Part shown: piece by piece, positions 1-7,176 of the stretch
Position numbering within the stretch: position 1 is the stretch's first letter
Layout of the letters: each line of letters starts with the position of its first letter
Source of the DNA: JBQCEE01 sp051960575
Lineage (GTDB): Bacteria; Actinomycetota; Actinomycetes; Mycobacteriales; Jatrophihabitantaceae
Direction of reading: 5' to 3'
NCBI RefSeq assembly: GCF_051960575.1
Contig: NZ_JBQCEE010000032.1
Span: forward strand, 1-18,137
Length of the DNA: 18,137 nt
Made by a program: the position numbers and the translations under genes
Notes under the pieces: generated by a model
The model's database searches: none
What the model saw: the letters and a program-made list of their open reading frames with translations, nothing else
What the model was told of the DNA's origin: nothing

Positions 1-1265
1 GCGTCGACCAGCGACGGCGGCCCCTCGGGGAAGCGGCTGTCGAACGGGCCGACGAGCTTGAAGTGGTCCGGGTCGAGGTCGACGAAGGGGTCGTCGCGGC
101 CGGGCACGGATTTGCGCAGGAACGCGCCATCGGCCAGGTCGTAGACGTCCGACCGCAGCACCAGCAGGTGGTTGGTCGTCTTGACCGGCACGAAGCGGTC
201 GCGGTCGACGAGCAGCGACCGGGCCCCGTCGAACGCGCCGACGGCGGCGCCCATCGCCGACTCGATCTGGATCACCTGCGGCGTCGACGAGTCGCCCGGG
301 TCGACGGTCTTCACGTTGCGGATGAGCGGCAGGTCGAGCACTCCCCCGGTCGCGTCCAGTTCGCGCTGCAGCACCGTGAGGTCGACCCAGAGGTTGTTGG
401 TGTTGCAGTAGCGGTGCCGGTCGAGGTCCTGCAGCGCAGCCATGTCGTCGGACGACGTCTGCGCCGTCTCGCGCAGCACCAGGCGCCCGTCGGCGCGGCG
501 GATCGCGAGATGACCGCCCTTGCGGTCGGCCGGCGTGCGGCGGCACGACTCGAGCAGGAACGGGATGCGCTCGGCGGCCATCCAGCCGGCGATCGCCGGC
601 TCGGGCACCGCGCCGAGGTTGTCGCTGTTGGAGATGAACGCCCAGCGGTAGCCGCGGCCGATGAGCTCGTCGAGCAGCCCGGTGTGCAGCAGCGACGGGT
701 AGACGTCGGCGTGGCCGGGCGGGCACCACTCGAGGCTGGGGTCGGCCGGCCACTCGACGGGGAACAGGTCGTCGGCGCGCAGCTTGGGTTCCTGGCTCTG
801 CATGAAGTCCAGCGGCAGGCCATCGGTGGCGATGCCCTCGTGGCGGGCGAGCGCGGCCAGCGTGTCGTCCCGCGTCCGGAAGCTGTTCATGAACAGCAGC
901 GGCAGCGTGACGCCGTGCTGCTCGCGCAGCGTCTGCACCTGCCGCACCATGATGTCGAGGAAGGTCAGGCCGTCCTTGACCGGCAGCAACGACTTGGCGC
1001 GGTCCATGCCCATCGACGTGCCGAGGCCGCCGTTGAGCTTGATCACCACCGTCCGCGCGAACGCGTCGCCGACCTCAGCGCCGTCGGCCGGCAGGTCGTG
1101 CAGGTGGGTGAGGTCGCCGACGGGCTCGATCGAGGCCTCGTCGATCAGTCCGGTGGCGCCCCGTTCGAGTTGCCCGTAGTAGCGGCGGAAGACGTTCACC
1201 GCCGCGTCGCTCACGCCCGCGTCGCGCATCTTGGCGACCGCCGCAGCCAGGCCGGCCTCGCTCAT
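1..1265 (-). CDS. UTP-glucose-1-phosphate uridylyltransferase, UGP2-like (3' end cut by window edge)
   Basis: Predicted to make UDP-glucose from UTP and glucose-1-phosphate in the cytoplasm, supplying glycan, trehalose and cell-envelope synthesis. Reading the minus strand from ATG at 1265 gives 421 codons open to the left edge. Residues 77-86 read LNGGLGTSMG, the nucleotide-binding loop of the UDPGP family (PF01704, eukaryotic UGP2 type), followed by a conserved Lys (K91) in a DRAKSLLPV stretch. NSDN at 213-216 matches the family's metal/nucleotide Asp motif. This is not the GalU-type bacterial enzyme. Family members are usually about 450-500 residues, so only a short C-terminal piece is missing. 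The start is supported by a GAGGAAGGA purine tract about 10 nt upstream. The gene diverges from the SDR gene across about 140 bp. The family call is firm; sugar specificity (glucose versus N-acetylhexosamine) is inferred. Confidence 0.88.
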   Translation of the reverse strand, partial: MSEAGLAAAVAKMRDAGVSDAAVNVFRRYYGQLERGATGLIDEASIEPVGDLTHLHDLPADGAEVGDAFARTVVIKLNGGLGTSMGMDRAKSLLPVKDGLTFLDIMVRQVQTLREQHGVTLPLLFMNSFRTRDDTLAALARHEGIATDGLPLDFMQSQEPKLRADDLFPVEWPADPSLEWCPPGHADVYPSLLHTGLLDELIGRGYRWAFISNSDNLGAVPEPAIAGWMAAERIPFLLESCRRTPADRKGGHLAIRRADGRLVLRETAQTSSDDMAALQDLDRHRYCNTNNLWVDLTVLQRELDATGGVLDLPLIRNVKTVDPGDSSTPQVIQIESAMGAAVGAFDGARSLLVDRDRFVPVKTTNHLLVLRSDVYDLADGAFLRKSVPGRDDPFVDLDPDHFKLVGPFDSRFPEGPPSLVD

Positions 1266-1404
1266 CGCCGCATGTCCTTCCTCGTACCCGCGCTGGTGTC
1301 GACCCTACTGACCCCGCTCACACCGGACTGCGACACCACACGGGCTGTGGCAACCTACGAGCAACAGGTGCGGTGTCGGGCAGGTCGCGGAGGGCGGTTC
1401 GGAC
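1266..1404. promoter_or_regulatory. Divergent intergenic region between the UGP-like gene and the SDR operon
   Basis: This 139-bp gap must hold the promoter for the leftward uridylyltransferase gene and probably the one for the rightward operon. It contains a perfect 5-bp-arm inverted repeat, CCACA-CGGGC-TGTGG (1336-1350), a plausible repressor site. A CGACACC (1331-1337) / GGTGTCG pair flanks it at longer range. A leftward TAGGGT hexamer resembles an actinobacterial -10 element, but no convincing -35 was seen. Short arms like these can occur by chance in GC-rich DNA, so the regulatory role is inferred. Confidence 0.35.
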
Positions 1405-2232
1405 ATGAAGACGGTTGCGGGCAAGACGGTGCTGGTGACGGGCGGGGCCCAGGGTCTCGGCAAGCTCTTCGCCACCCGGGCCGTGCAGGAGGGCGCGACG
1501 GCCGTCGTCCTCTGGGACATCAACGAGGCGACGCTGAAGGAGACGGCGACCGAGCTCGAGGCGCTCGGCTCGACCCGCGTCGTGTCGCACGTCGTCGACG
1601 TCTCCGACGCGCAGACCGTCGCCGACGCCGCCGCACAGGTGCGCGACGAGGTCGGCACCGTGCACGTGCTGCTCAACAACGCGGGCATCGTGCGCGGCAA
1701 CGGCTACTCGTGGGAGAACACGGTGCGCGACATCGAGTCGACCATGACGATCAACGCGATCGCCCCGCAGCTCATCGCCCGCGAGTTCATCCCCGGCATG
1801 ATCGCGTCCGGCGAGGAGTGCCGCATGCTGACCCTCGCGTCGTCCGCCGGGCTCACCGCGGTGCCGCGCCTGGCCGCCTACTGCGGCTCGAAGTGGGCGG
1901 CCGTGGGCTGGAGCGACTCGGTGCGGCTCGAGCTCGAGCAGGCCGGCCACGACCACGTGAAGGTCACCACCGTCTGCCCGACCTACATCAACACCGGCAT
2001 GTTTCAAAATGCGGGCGGCATCGCGTTCACGCCGATGCTCGAGCCGCAGCAGGTCGTCGACGACTCGTGGGACGAGATGCTCAAGGGCGGCCCGTTCCTG
2101 ATCACGCCATGGACGTCGCGGCTGAACAAGGTGCTCACCGGTGTGCTGCCGGTGAAGCTGCGCGACTTCTGGCTCAACACCGTGGGCGTCTACGACTCGA
2201 TGTCGAAGTTCACCGGGCACGGCGGGAAGTGA
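1405..2232 (+). CDS. Short-chain dehydrogenase/reductase (classical SDR, NAD-type)
   Basis: A 275-residue cytosolic oxidoreductase that interconverts an alcohol and a ketone or aldehyde using NAD(P)(H). The Rossmann glycine motif TGGAQGLG lies at residues 12-19, NNAG at 91-94, and the catalytic Ser/Tyr/Lys are S146, Y159 and K163 (YCGSK). D38 at the end of the second beta strand favours NAD(H) over NADP(H). The sequence resembles the SDR16C/retinol-dehydrogenase-like subgroup that acts on long or bulky hydrophobic alcohols, but that is a resemblance and not proof of substrate. The ATG at 1405 has a GGAGGG site (1389-1394) about 10 nt upstream. It is the first gene of the rightward operon, 59 bp before the amidohydrolase gene. 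It is complete and of normal length for the family. Confidence 0.9.
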   Translation: MKTVAGKTVLVTGGAQGLGKLFATRAVQEGATAVVLWDINEATLKETATELEALGSTRVVSHVVDVSDAQTVADAAAQVRDEVGTVHVLLNNAGIVRGNGYSWENTVRDIESTMTINAIAPQLIAREFIPGMIASGEECRMLTLASSAGLTAVPRLAAYCGSKWAAVGWSDSVRLELEQAGHDHVKVTTVCPTYINTGMFQNAGGIAFTPMLEPQQVVDDSWDEMLKGGPFLITPWTSRLNKVLTGVLPVKLRDFWLNTVGVYDSMSKFTGHGGK

Positions 2233-2254
2233 CGCGGGCCGGCCGATGATCCGG

Positions 2255-2294
2255 TTGCGGCGGCGCTGAGCGCCGTCGCTACCGTCGGGACGTG
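2255..2294 (+). promoter_or_regulatory. Candidate leaderless promoter of the amidohydrolase gene
   Basis: TTGCGG (2255-2260) and TACCGT (2280-2285), 19 nt apart, fit a vegetative -35/-10 pair. The GTG start codon at 2292 lies exactly 6 nt after the -10, where transcription would begin. No Shine-Dalgarno sequence precedes the GTG. The combination suggests a leaderless transcript internal to the operon, so the four coupled genes after the first SDR may have their own promoter. Seen: the hexamers and spacing. Inferred: promoter activity. Confidence 0.5.
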
Positions 2295-3377
2295 ATCGCC
2301 ACGCTCACCGGCGTCGTGCCGGGCATCATCGACGCCCACATCCACCAGTGGGACCCGTTCACCACCCCGCGCAAGGCGTCGCAGGCGGCGCCGGTGTACC
2401 GCGTGGCGCCGTGGCTCGCGCGGCGGCTCTTCCCGCTGCTGGCCGGCCAGGCCGAGCGCGACCTCGTGCTGACGCCCGAGCACATCGCCCAGCCCTACCT
2501 GCCGAGCACCTACGCCGCCGACACGGCTCGGGCGGTGGCCGCGGTCGGCGTGCCGGTCGAGGCGACCGTGCACGTCGAGGCGTCGTGGCAGTCGTCCGAC
2601 CCGGTCGAGGAGACCGCGTGGGTCGACGCGCTGCCGTTCGGTGAGCACGGCAACCCACAGCTCGCCGGCATCCTCGGGCACGCCGACCTGACCCAGCCGG
2701 ACGTCGGCACCCTGCTCGACCGACACCTCGCCGCGAGCGACGCCTTCCGCGGCCTGCGGGTCAACGCCGCCCATCAGGCCGGTGCCGCGGTCGTGCAGTG
2801 GACGCACGACGCCGCGCTGCTGCGCGACCCGGCGTTCCTGCGCGGCGTGAGCGCCGTGGTCGAGCGCGGTCTGGTGCTCGACGTCTGGGTCTACGGAAAC
2901 CAGCTCGCCGACGTCGCGGCGCTGGCGTCCGAGCATCCCGAGGCGACCATCGTGCTCGACCACTACGGCACCCCGATCGGCGCGCTGGGGCCGATGGGCG
3001 GGCTCGGCGGCACGCCGGGCGAGCGCGCGGACATCGTCGCCCGCTGGCGTGACGACATCGCGTCCGTCGCCGCCTGCCCCAACGTGCTCGCCAAGCAGTC
3101 GGGGTACGCGTTCCCGCCGCTGGGGCTGACCGAGCCGGGCCTGCGACGCGACCAGCTCGCCGAGCTCGCTGCACCGCTGATCGAGCACACCGCCGACGTC
3201 TTCGGCGCCGACCGGCTGGTGTTCGGCTCGAACTTCCCCATGGACAAGGCGGTCGCCGACTACGGCGCCGTGGTCGGCGCGCGCGTCGACGTGCTCGCGC
3301 CGCGCGGCGCCGACCTGCTGCGCAAGGTGTTCCGCGAGAACGCCGAGCGCGTCTACGGGGCAGGATCGTCAACATGA
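2292..3377 (+). CDS. Amidohydrolase-2 family metal-dependent hydrolase
   Basis: A 361-residue TIM-barrel hydrolase of the Amidohydro_2 type (PF04909). This family includes lactonases and decarboxylases acting on cyclic or aromatic acids. The N-terminal metal-binding motif is D14-A-H16-I-H18-Q-W. H224 in LDHYGTP matches the barrel's third metal/catalytic His. The last-strand motif is GSNFPMD (312-318), with Asn at the position usually called Asp and an Asp four residues later; this variant occurs in part of the family. The GTG start at 2292 is favoured because it lies just before the conserved DAHIHQW strand and carries a leaderless promoter signature. The stop codon overlaps the next start as ATGA (3374-3377). 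A lactone or ester-like ring-opening role would suit the neighbouring SDRs and esterase, but substrate is inference. Confidence 0.85.
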   Translation: MIATLTGVVPGIIDAHIHQWDPFTTPRKASQAAPVYRVAPWLARRLFPLLAGQAERDLVLTPEHIAQPYLPSTYAADTARAVAAVGVPVEATVHVEASWQSSDPVEETAWVDALPFGEHGNPQLAGILGHADLTQPDVGTLLDRHLAASDAFRGLRVNAAHQAGAAVVQWTHDAALLRDPAFLRGVSAVVERGLVLDVWVYGNQLADVAALASEHPEATIVLDHYGTPIGALGPMGGLGGTPGERADIVARWRDDIASVAACPNVLAKQSGYAFPPLGLTEPGLRRDQLAELAAPLIEHTADVFGADRLVFGSNFPMDKAVADYGAVVGARVDVLAPRGADLLRKVFRENAERVYGAGSST

Positions 3378-4324
3378 TGGAACTGGTGGGCGAGTCGCTG
3401 CGAGCGCTGACGGCCATGACCGTCGGCGCGACGCGGCAGCTGCCGGTGGTCGGTGCGGTGCTCGGCCCGAGCGACGCCCTCTCGCTGCCCGGCAAGACGG
3501 TGCTCATCACCGGCGCCGCCCGCGGCCTCGGCGCCGAGATCGCCCGGCAGGTGCATGCCCGGGGAGCGAACGTCGTCCTGGTCGGGCGGCGGCTCGACGG
3601 CGTGCAGGCAGTCGCCGACGAGCTCGGGCAGCGTGCCCTCGCCGCCGAGGCCGACGTCAGCGACTTCGCGGCGCTGCAACGCGCGGCCGCGGCGGCGCTC
3701 GAGCACTTCGGCGGCATCGACGTCGTCGTCGCCAACGCCGGCATCGCGCCGCCGTCGGACTCGGTGCTGAGCATCGACCCGGACGCCTTCGAGCACACCG
3801 TCGACATCGACCTGCTCGGGCAGTGGCGCACGGTGCGGGCGACGCTGCCCACCATCGTCCGGCGCAGCGGGCACATCGTGGTGATCTCGTCGATCTACGC
3901 GTTCTTCAACGGCGCCCTCAACGCGAGCTACGCCGCGAGCAAGGCGGGCATCGAGCAGTTGGTGCGCGCGCTGCGGGTCGAGCTCGCACACCACGGCGCC
4001 ACCGCCGGTGTCGCGTACCTCGGCTTCATCGACACCGACCTCGCTGCCGACGTCTTCGCCCGCGAGCACGTCGACGAGGCGCGCCGCGCGATCCCGGGGT
4101 TCCTGACGAAGCCGATGAGCACCGAGGCCGCCGCCGCCGCGGTCGTGCGCGGCATCGAGCAGCGCGCCGGCAAGATCGGCGCGCCCGGCTGGGTGCTGCC
4201 GATGCTGCGCGCCCGCGGGTTCGTCACGACGCTCATGGACGAGGCGCTGATCCGCAACGCCCGGCTGACCCGCGTGATCCGCGACCTCGACGCCGAGACG
4301 CTGCTGCAGGACGACGGGCGATGA
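3374..4324 (+). CDS. Short-chain dehydrogenase/reductase with N-terminal extension (NADP-type)
   Basis: A 316-residue SDR. It carries an extra N-terminal segment of about 38 residues before the Rossmann fold; this looks amphipathic or hydrophobic (around 12-31) and could aid membrane or partner contact. The cofactor motif TGAARGLG is at 46-53, NAG at 121-123, and catalytic S173, Y186 and K190 (YAASK) are intact. The VGRR sequence at the end of strand two points to NADP(H), unlike the first SDR of the operon. It starts inside the previous gene's stop (ATGA, 3374-3377) and its own stop overlaps the next start (ATGA, 4321-4324), so translational coupling is very likely. Two SDRs of different apparent cofactor preference in one operon could run an oxidation and a reduction on related intermediates. 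Confidence 0.88.
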   Translation: MMELVGESLRALTAMTVGATRQLPVVGAVLGPSDALSLPGKTVLITGAARGLGAEIARQVHARGANVVLVGRRLDGVQAVADELGQRALAAEADVSDFAALQRAAAAALEHFGGIDVVVANAGIAPPSDSVLSIDPDAFEHTVDIDLLGQWRTVRATLPTIVRRSGHIVVISSIYAFFNGALNASYAASKAGIEQLVRALRVELAHHGATAGVAYLGFIDTDLAADVFAREHVDEARRAIPGFLTKPMSTEAAAAAVVRGIEQRAGKIGAPGWVLPMLRARGFVTTLMDEALIRNARLTRVIRDLDAETLLQDDGR

Positions 4325-7176
4325 GGCCCGAGCTCGACCGCGCGCGACGCACCGTCGCCGGCCTCGTCGAGGTCGCCCGGTTCGGCGGCCTGCGAACCGG
4401 CGAGGAGCCGACACCGTTCACCGTCGCGCTTCGCACGCCGACGCTGCGGCTGCGCCGCTACCCCGGCCCGGCCGGTGAGGGCCCGCGCGTCGCCGCGGTG
4501 CTGGTGCCGCCGCTCATGCTCACGGCCGAGGTGTACGACGTCTCCCCCGCCACCAGTGCCGTGCGCGCGCTCGCCGACGCGGGCATCGAGCCGTGGGTCG
4601 TCGACTTCGGCGCACCCGAACTCGAACCGGGCGGCATGGAGCGCACGCTCGCCGATCACGTGCTCGCCATCAGCGAGGCCGTCGACAAGGTGCGGGCCGA
4701 GACCGGCGCCGACGTGCATCTCGTCGGCTACTCGCAGGGCGGCATGTTCTGCTACCAGACCGCGGCGTACCGGCGCGGCGACGGCATCGCCGGCGTCGTG
4801 TCATTCGGCAGCCCGGTCGACCTGCGCGGCACCGCCCCGCTGCGACTGCCCGAGCCGGTGGCCGTCGCCGGCGCCAAGCTGCTGAGCCAGGGCGGCATCC
4901 GCCGCACCGGCGCGCCCGGGTGGCTCACCCGCACCGGTTTCCAGCTGCTCGACCCGGTCGGCACCGTGCAGTCGCGGCTGCAGTTCCTGTTCGCCCTGCA
5001 CGACCGCGAGGCGCTGCTGCCGCGCGAGGGCCAGCGGCGCTACCTCATGCGCGAGGGCTGGATCGGCTGGCCCGGCCCGGCGCTCGAGGAGTTCCTGCGG
5101 CAGTTCGTGCTGAGCAACCGCATGCTCGCCGGCGGCATCCAGATCGGTGACCGCGCGGTCACCCTCGCCGACCTCGAGCTGCCGATGCTGGTGTTCGTCG
5201 GCGAGCGCGCCGACATCGCGCCCGCGGCGGCGGTGCGCGCGATCCGCCGCGCGGCACCCGCCGCCGAGATCGACGAGGTGGCGCTGCCGACCGGACACTT
5301 CGGCCTCGTGGTCGGGCGGTCGGCCCTCACCACCACCTGGCCGGTGGTCGGGGCGTGGATGCGGTGGCGCTCGGGACACGGTGAGCAGCCGACCGGGGTC
5401 ACCGCCGTCGCCGCACCCGGCGCCGCGACACCGGGCACCGAGGTCGCGCGAGTGCTCCCGCGCGAGGTGGCGCGGGCCGGCGTGGGTGCCGGCGTCGGCG
5501 CGGGGCGCTCGGTGGTCGACCGCCTGTCGCGCAGCGCCGGCTCGCTCGTGTCGCTCGTGCGCGACGTGACCGGGGCGCCCGGCGCGCAGCTGACCCGCCT
5601 CGCCCGCATGCAGTCGATCCGGCCCTCCACACAGATCTCCCTCGCCGCGCTGCTCACCGAACGCGCCAAGCAGGCACCCGAGAACGCCGGGCTGCTGTGG
5701 GGCGACCGCGTCTACAGCTACGCGACGATGGAGCAGGTCGTCGACCTCGTCGTGCGCGAGCTGCTCGCCGACGGCGTGCGCCGCGGCGAACCGATCGGCA
5801 TCTGCATGCAGACGCGCCCGACCGCGGTGGCGCTCGCGATCGCGATCAACCGGGTCGGCGCGGTGGCCGTCATGCTGCGGCCGAGCGAGGCGCGGGCCGA
5901 CGCCGAACTCGGGGCGGTGCGGCGCGTGTACGCCGACGAGCCGCTCGACCTCGGGCCGCAGATCGACGTCCGCGAGTACATCGTGCCCGACCCGGCCGCC
6001 GGCGCGGTGCTGCCGACGCCGTCCGGCGACCTGCCCGCCTGGTACCGCAAGAACTCCGGACGCGCGGGCGAGACCGCCTTCGTCCTGTTCACCGGCGGCG
6101 GCACCGTGCGGGCGCGACACGACATCACCAACCACCGCTACGTGCTCTCGGCGCTCAGCGCCGCGACCGCGGCGACGCTCTCGGCCGACGACACGATCTA
6201 CGGCGTCGGGGCCCTGCACCACCAGTCGGGCCTGCTGACGCTGCTGGGAGCCGGGCTCGCGAGCGGTGCGCGCATCGCGATGGCCAGCACCTTCGACGCC
6301 GCCACCTTCTGGAGCGAGGTGCGCCGCTACGGCGTCACCGCGGTCAGCTACACCTGGAACCAGCTGGACGAGATCGCCTGGGGCCCGCAGTTCCCCGGCG
6401 AGCGGCACCACGGCATCCGGGTCTTTCTCGGTTCGGGTCTGCCGCGTGGGCTGTGGCGCCAGCTGGCCGACCGGTTCGCGCCGGCCCGCGTGCTCGAGTT
6501 CTGGGCCTCGGCCGAGTCGAACGCCGTGCTCGCCGACGTCCGGGGAAGCAAGATCGGCTGCGTCGGCCGGCCGATCCCGGGCAGCGCGGCGGTGGCGCTC
6601 GCGGCCCTCGAGCCCGGCACGTGGCGCCCGCGCCTGCGCGCCGACGGCTTCGTCCAGCCCGCCGCGGTGGACGAGACGGGGTTGCTGCTCGTGCGCGCGC
6701 CGGCCGACCAGCCGGCCCTGGTCGGCACGCTGCGCGACGTCTTCACGCCGGGCGACGCGTGGGTGGACACCGGCAGCCTGTTCCGCCGCGACCGCGACGG
6801 TGACCACTGGCTGGTCGGGCGGGTCGAGGACGTCTTCACGACCGACGACGGGGTCGTGCACCCGCGCCTGGTCGCCGAGGCGCTGAGCGACCTGCCGTGC
6901 GTGCGCTCGGCCGTGGCGTTCCGTGTCGGCCGGCTCGCCGTCGCCGCGGTGCAACTGCTCGACGACGGCGCGATCAGCGGGGTCGACCTCACCGCCGCCG
7001 TCGGCCATCTCGTGCACACCGCGCGTCCGGATCTCGTCGCGGTGGTCTCGACGATCCCGCGCACGAGCTGGTACCGCCCGCGGATCGAGGTCGGCGCGGT
7101 CGACGAGCTGCGCGCGCCGGGCACGCAGCTCTGGCGGCGCGAGGGCGACCGGTTCACCGCCGTGTCGGACGGGTGA
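4321..7176 (+). CDS. PhaC-like alpha/beta hydrolase fused to AMP-binding (acyl-CoA synthetase-like) domain
   Basis: A 951-residue two-domain protein. Residues about 1-355 form an alpha/beta hydrolase resembling polyhydroxyalkanoate synthase (PhaC)-type folds: the nucleophile elbow is GYSQGG with S138, and D298 (GERADI) and H326 (TGHFG) complete a plausible triad. The nucleophile is Ser, where true PhaC has Cys. A low-complexity Ala/Gly/Val linker (about 360-430) leads to an ANL-type adenylate-forming domain (about 431-930). Its core motifs are altered: the A3 loop reads TGGGTVRAR (591-599) with no PK; A5 is WASAES (728-733) in place of YGxTE; A7 reads DTGSL (816-820) where TGDL is usual; A10 ends in PRTSWYR (913-919), with Arg where the catalytic Lys belongs. 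The start is set by the ATGA overlap with the SDR; the frame stays open further upstream but that stretch is antisense-like read-through over the SDR. The stop overlaps the esterase start. Whether it still activates acids is unknown. Confidence 0.87.
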   Translation: MRPELDRARRTVAGLVEVARFGGLRTGEEPTPFTVALRTPTLRLRRYPGPAGEGPRVAAVLVPPLMLTAEVYDVSPATSAVRALADAGIEPWVVDFGAPELEPGGMERTLADHVLAISEAVDKVRAETGADVHLVGYSQGGMFCYQTAAYRRGDGIAGVVSFGSPVDLRGTAPLRLPEPVAVAGAKLLSQGGIRRTGAPGWLTRTGFQLLDPVGTVQSRLQFLFALHDREALLPREGQRRYLMREGWIGWPGPALEEFLRQFVLSNRMLAGGIQIGDRAVTLADLELPMLVFVGERADIAPAAAVRAIRRAAPAAEIDEVALPTGHFGLVVGRSALTTTWPVVGAWMRWRSGHGEQPTGVTAVAAPGAATPGTEVARVLPREVARAGVGAGVGAGRSVVDRLSRSAGSLVSLVRDVTGAPGAQLTRLARMQSIRPSTQISLAALLTERAKQAPENAGLLWGDRVYSYATMEQVVDLVVRELLADGVRRGEPIGICMQTRPTAVALAIAINRVGAVAVMLRPSEARADAELGAVRRVYADEPLDLGPQIDVREYIVPDPAAGAVLPTPSGDLPAWYRKNSGRAGETAFVLFTGGGTVRARHDITNHRYVLSALSAATAATLSADDTIYGVGALHHQSGLLTLLGAGLASGARIAMASTFDAATFWSEVRRYGVTAVSYTWNQLDEIAWGPQFPGERHHGIRVFLGSGLPRGLWRQLADRFAPARVLEFWASAESNAVLADVRGSKIGCVGRPIPGSAAVALAALEPGTWRPRLRADGFVQPAAVDETGLLLVRAPADQPALVGTLRDVFTPGDAWVDTGSLFRRDRDGDHWLVGRVEDVFTTDDGVVHPRLVAEALSDLPCVRSAVAFRVGRLAVAAVQLLDDGAISGVDLTAAVGHLVHTARPDLVAVVSTIPRTSWYRPRIEVGAVDELRAPGTQLWRREGDRFTAVSDG

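Noticed and set aside
63..2249. Plus-strand open frame of 728 codons across the uridylyltransferase and SDR genes
   Set aside because: The first part is antisense to a gene with clear UGP motifs and the second is an off-frame shadow of the SDR. Its product is Arg/Ala/His-rich with no motifs, as expected for read-through in GC-rich DNA.
3823..4320. Upstream extension of the fusion gene frame
   Set aside because: It overlaps the second SDR in another frame and has no domain; the ATGA junction at 4321 and the conserved-looking N-terminus fix the true start.
4321..7176. Direct call as polyhydroxyalkanoate synthase or as an ordinary FadD acyl-CoA synthetase
   Set aside because: The hydrolase nucleophile is Ser, not the PHA-synthase Cys, and the AMP-binding domain lacks the canonical A10 Lys and A3 loop residues; naming either enzyme would overstate the evidence.
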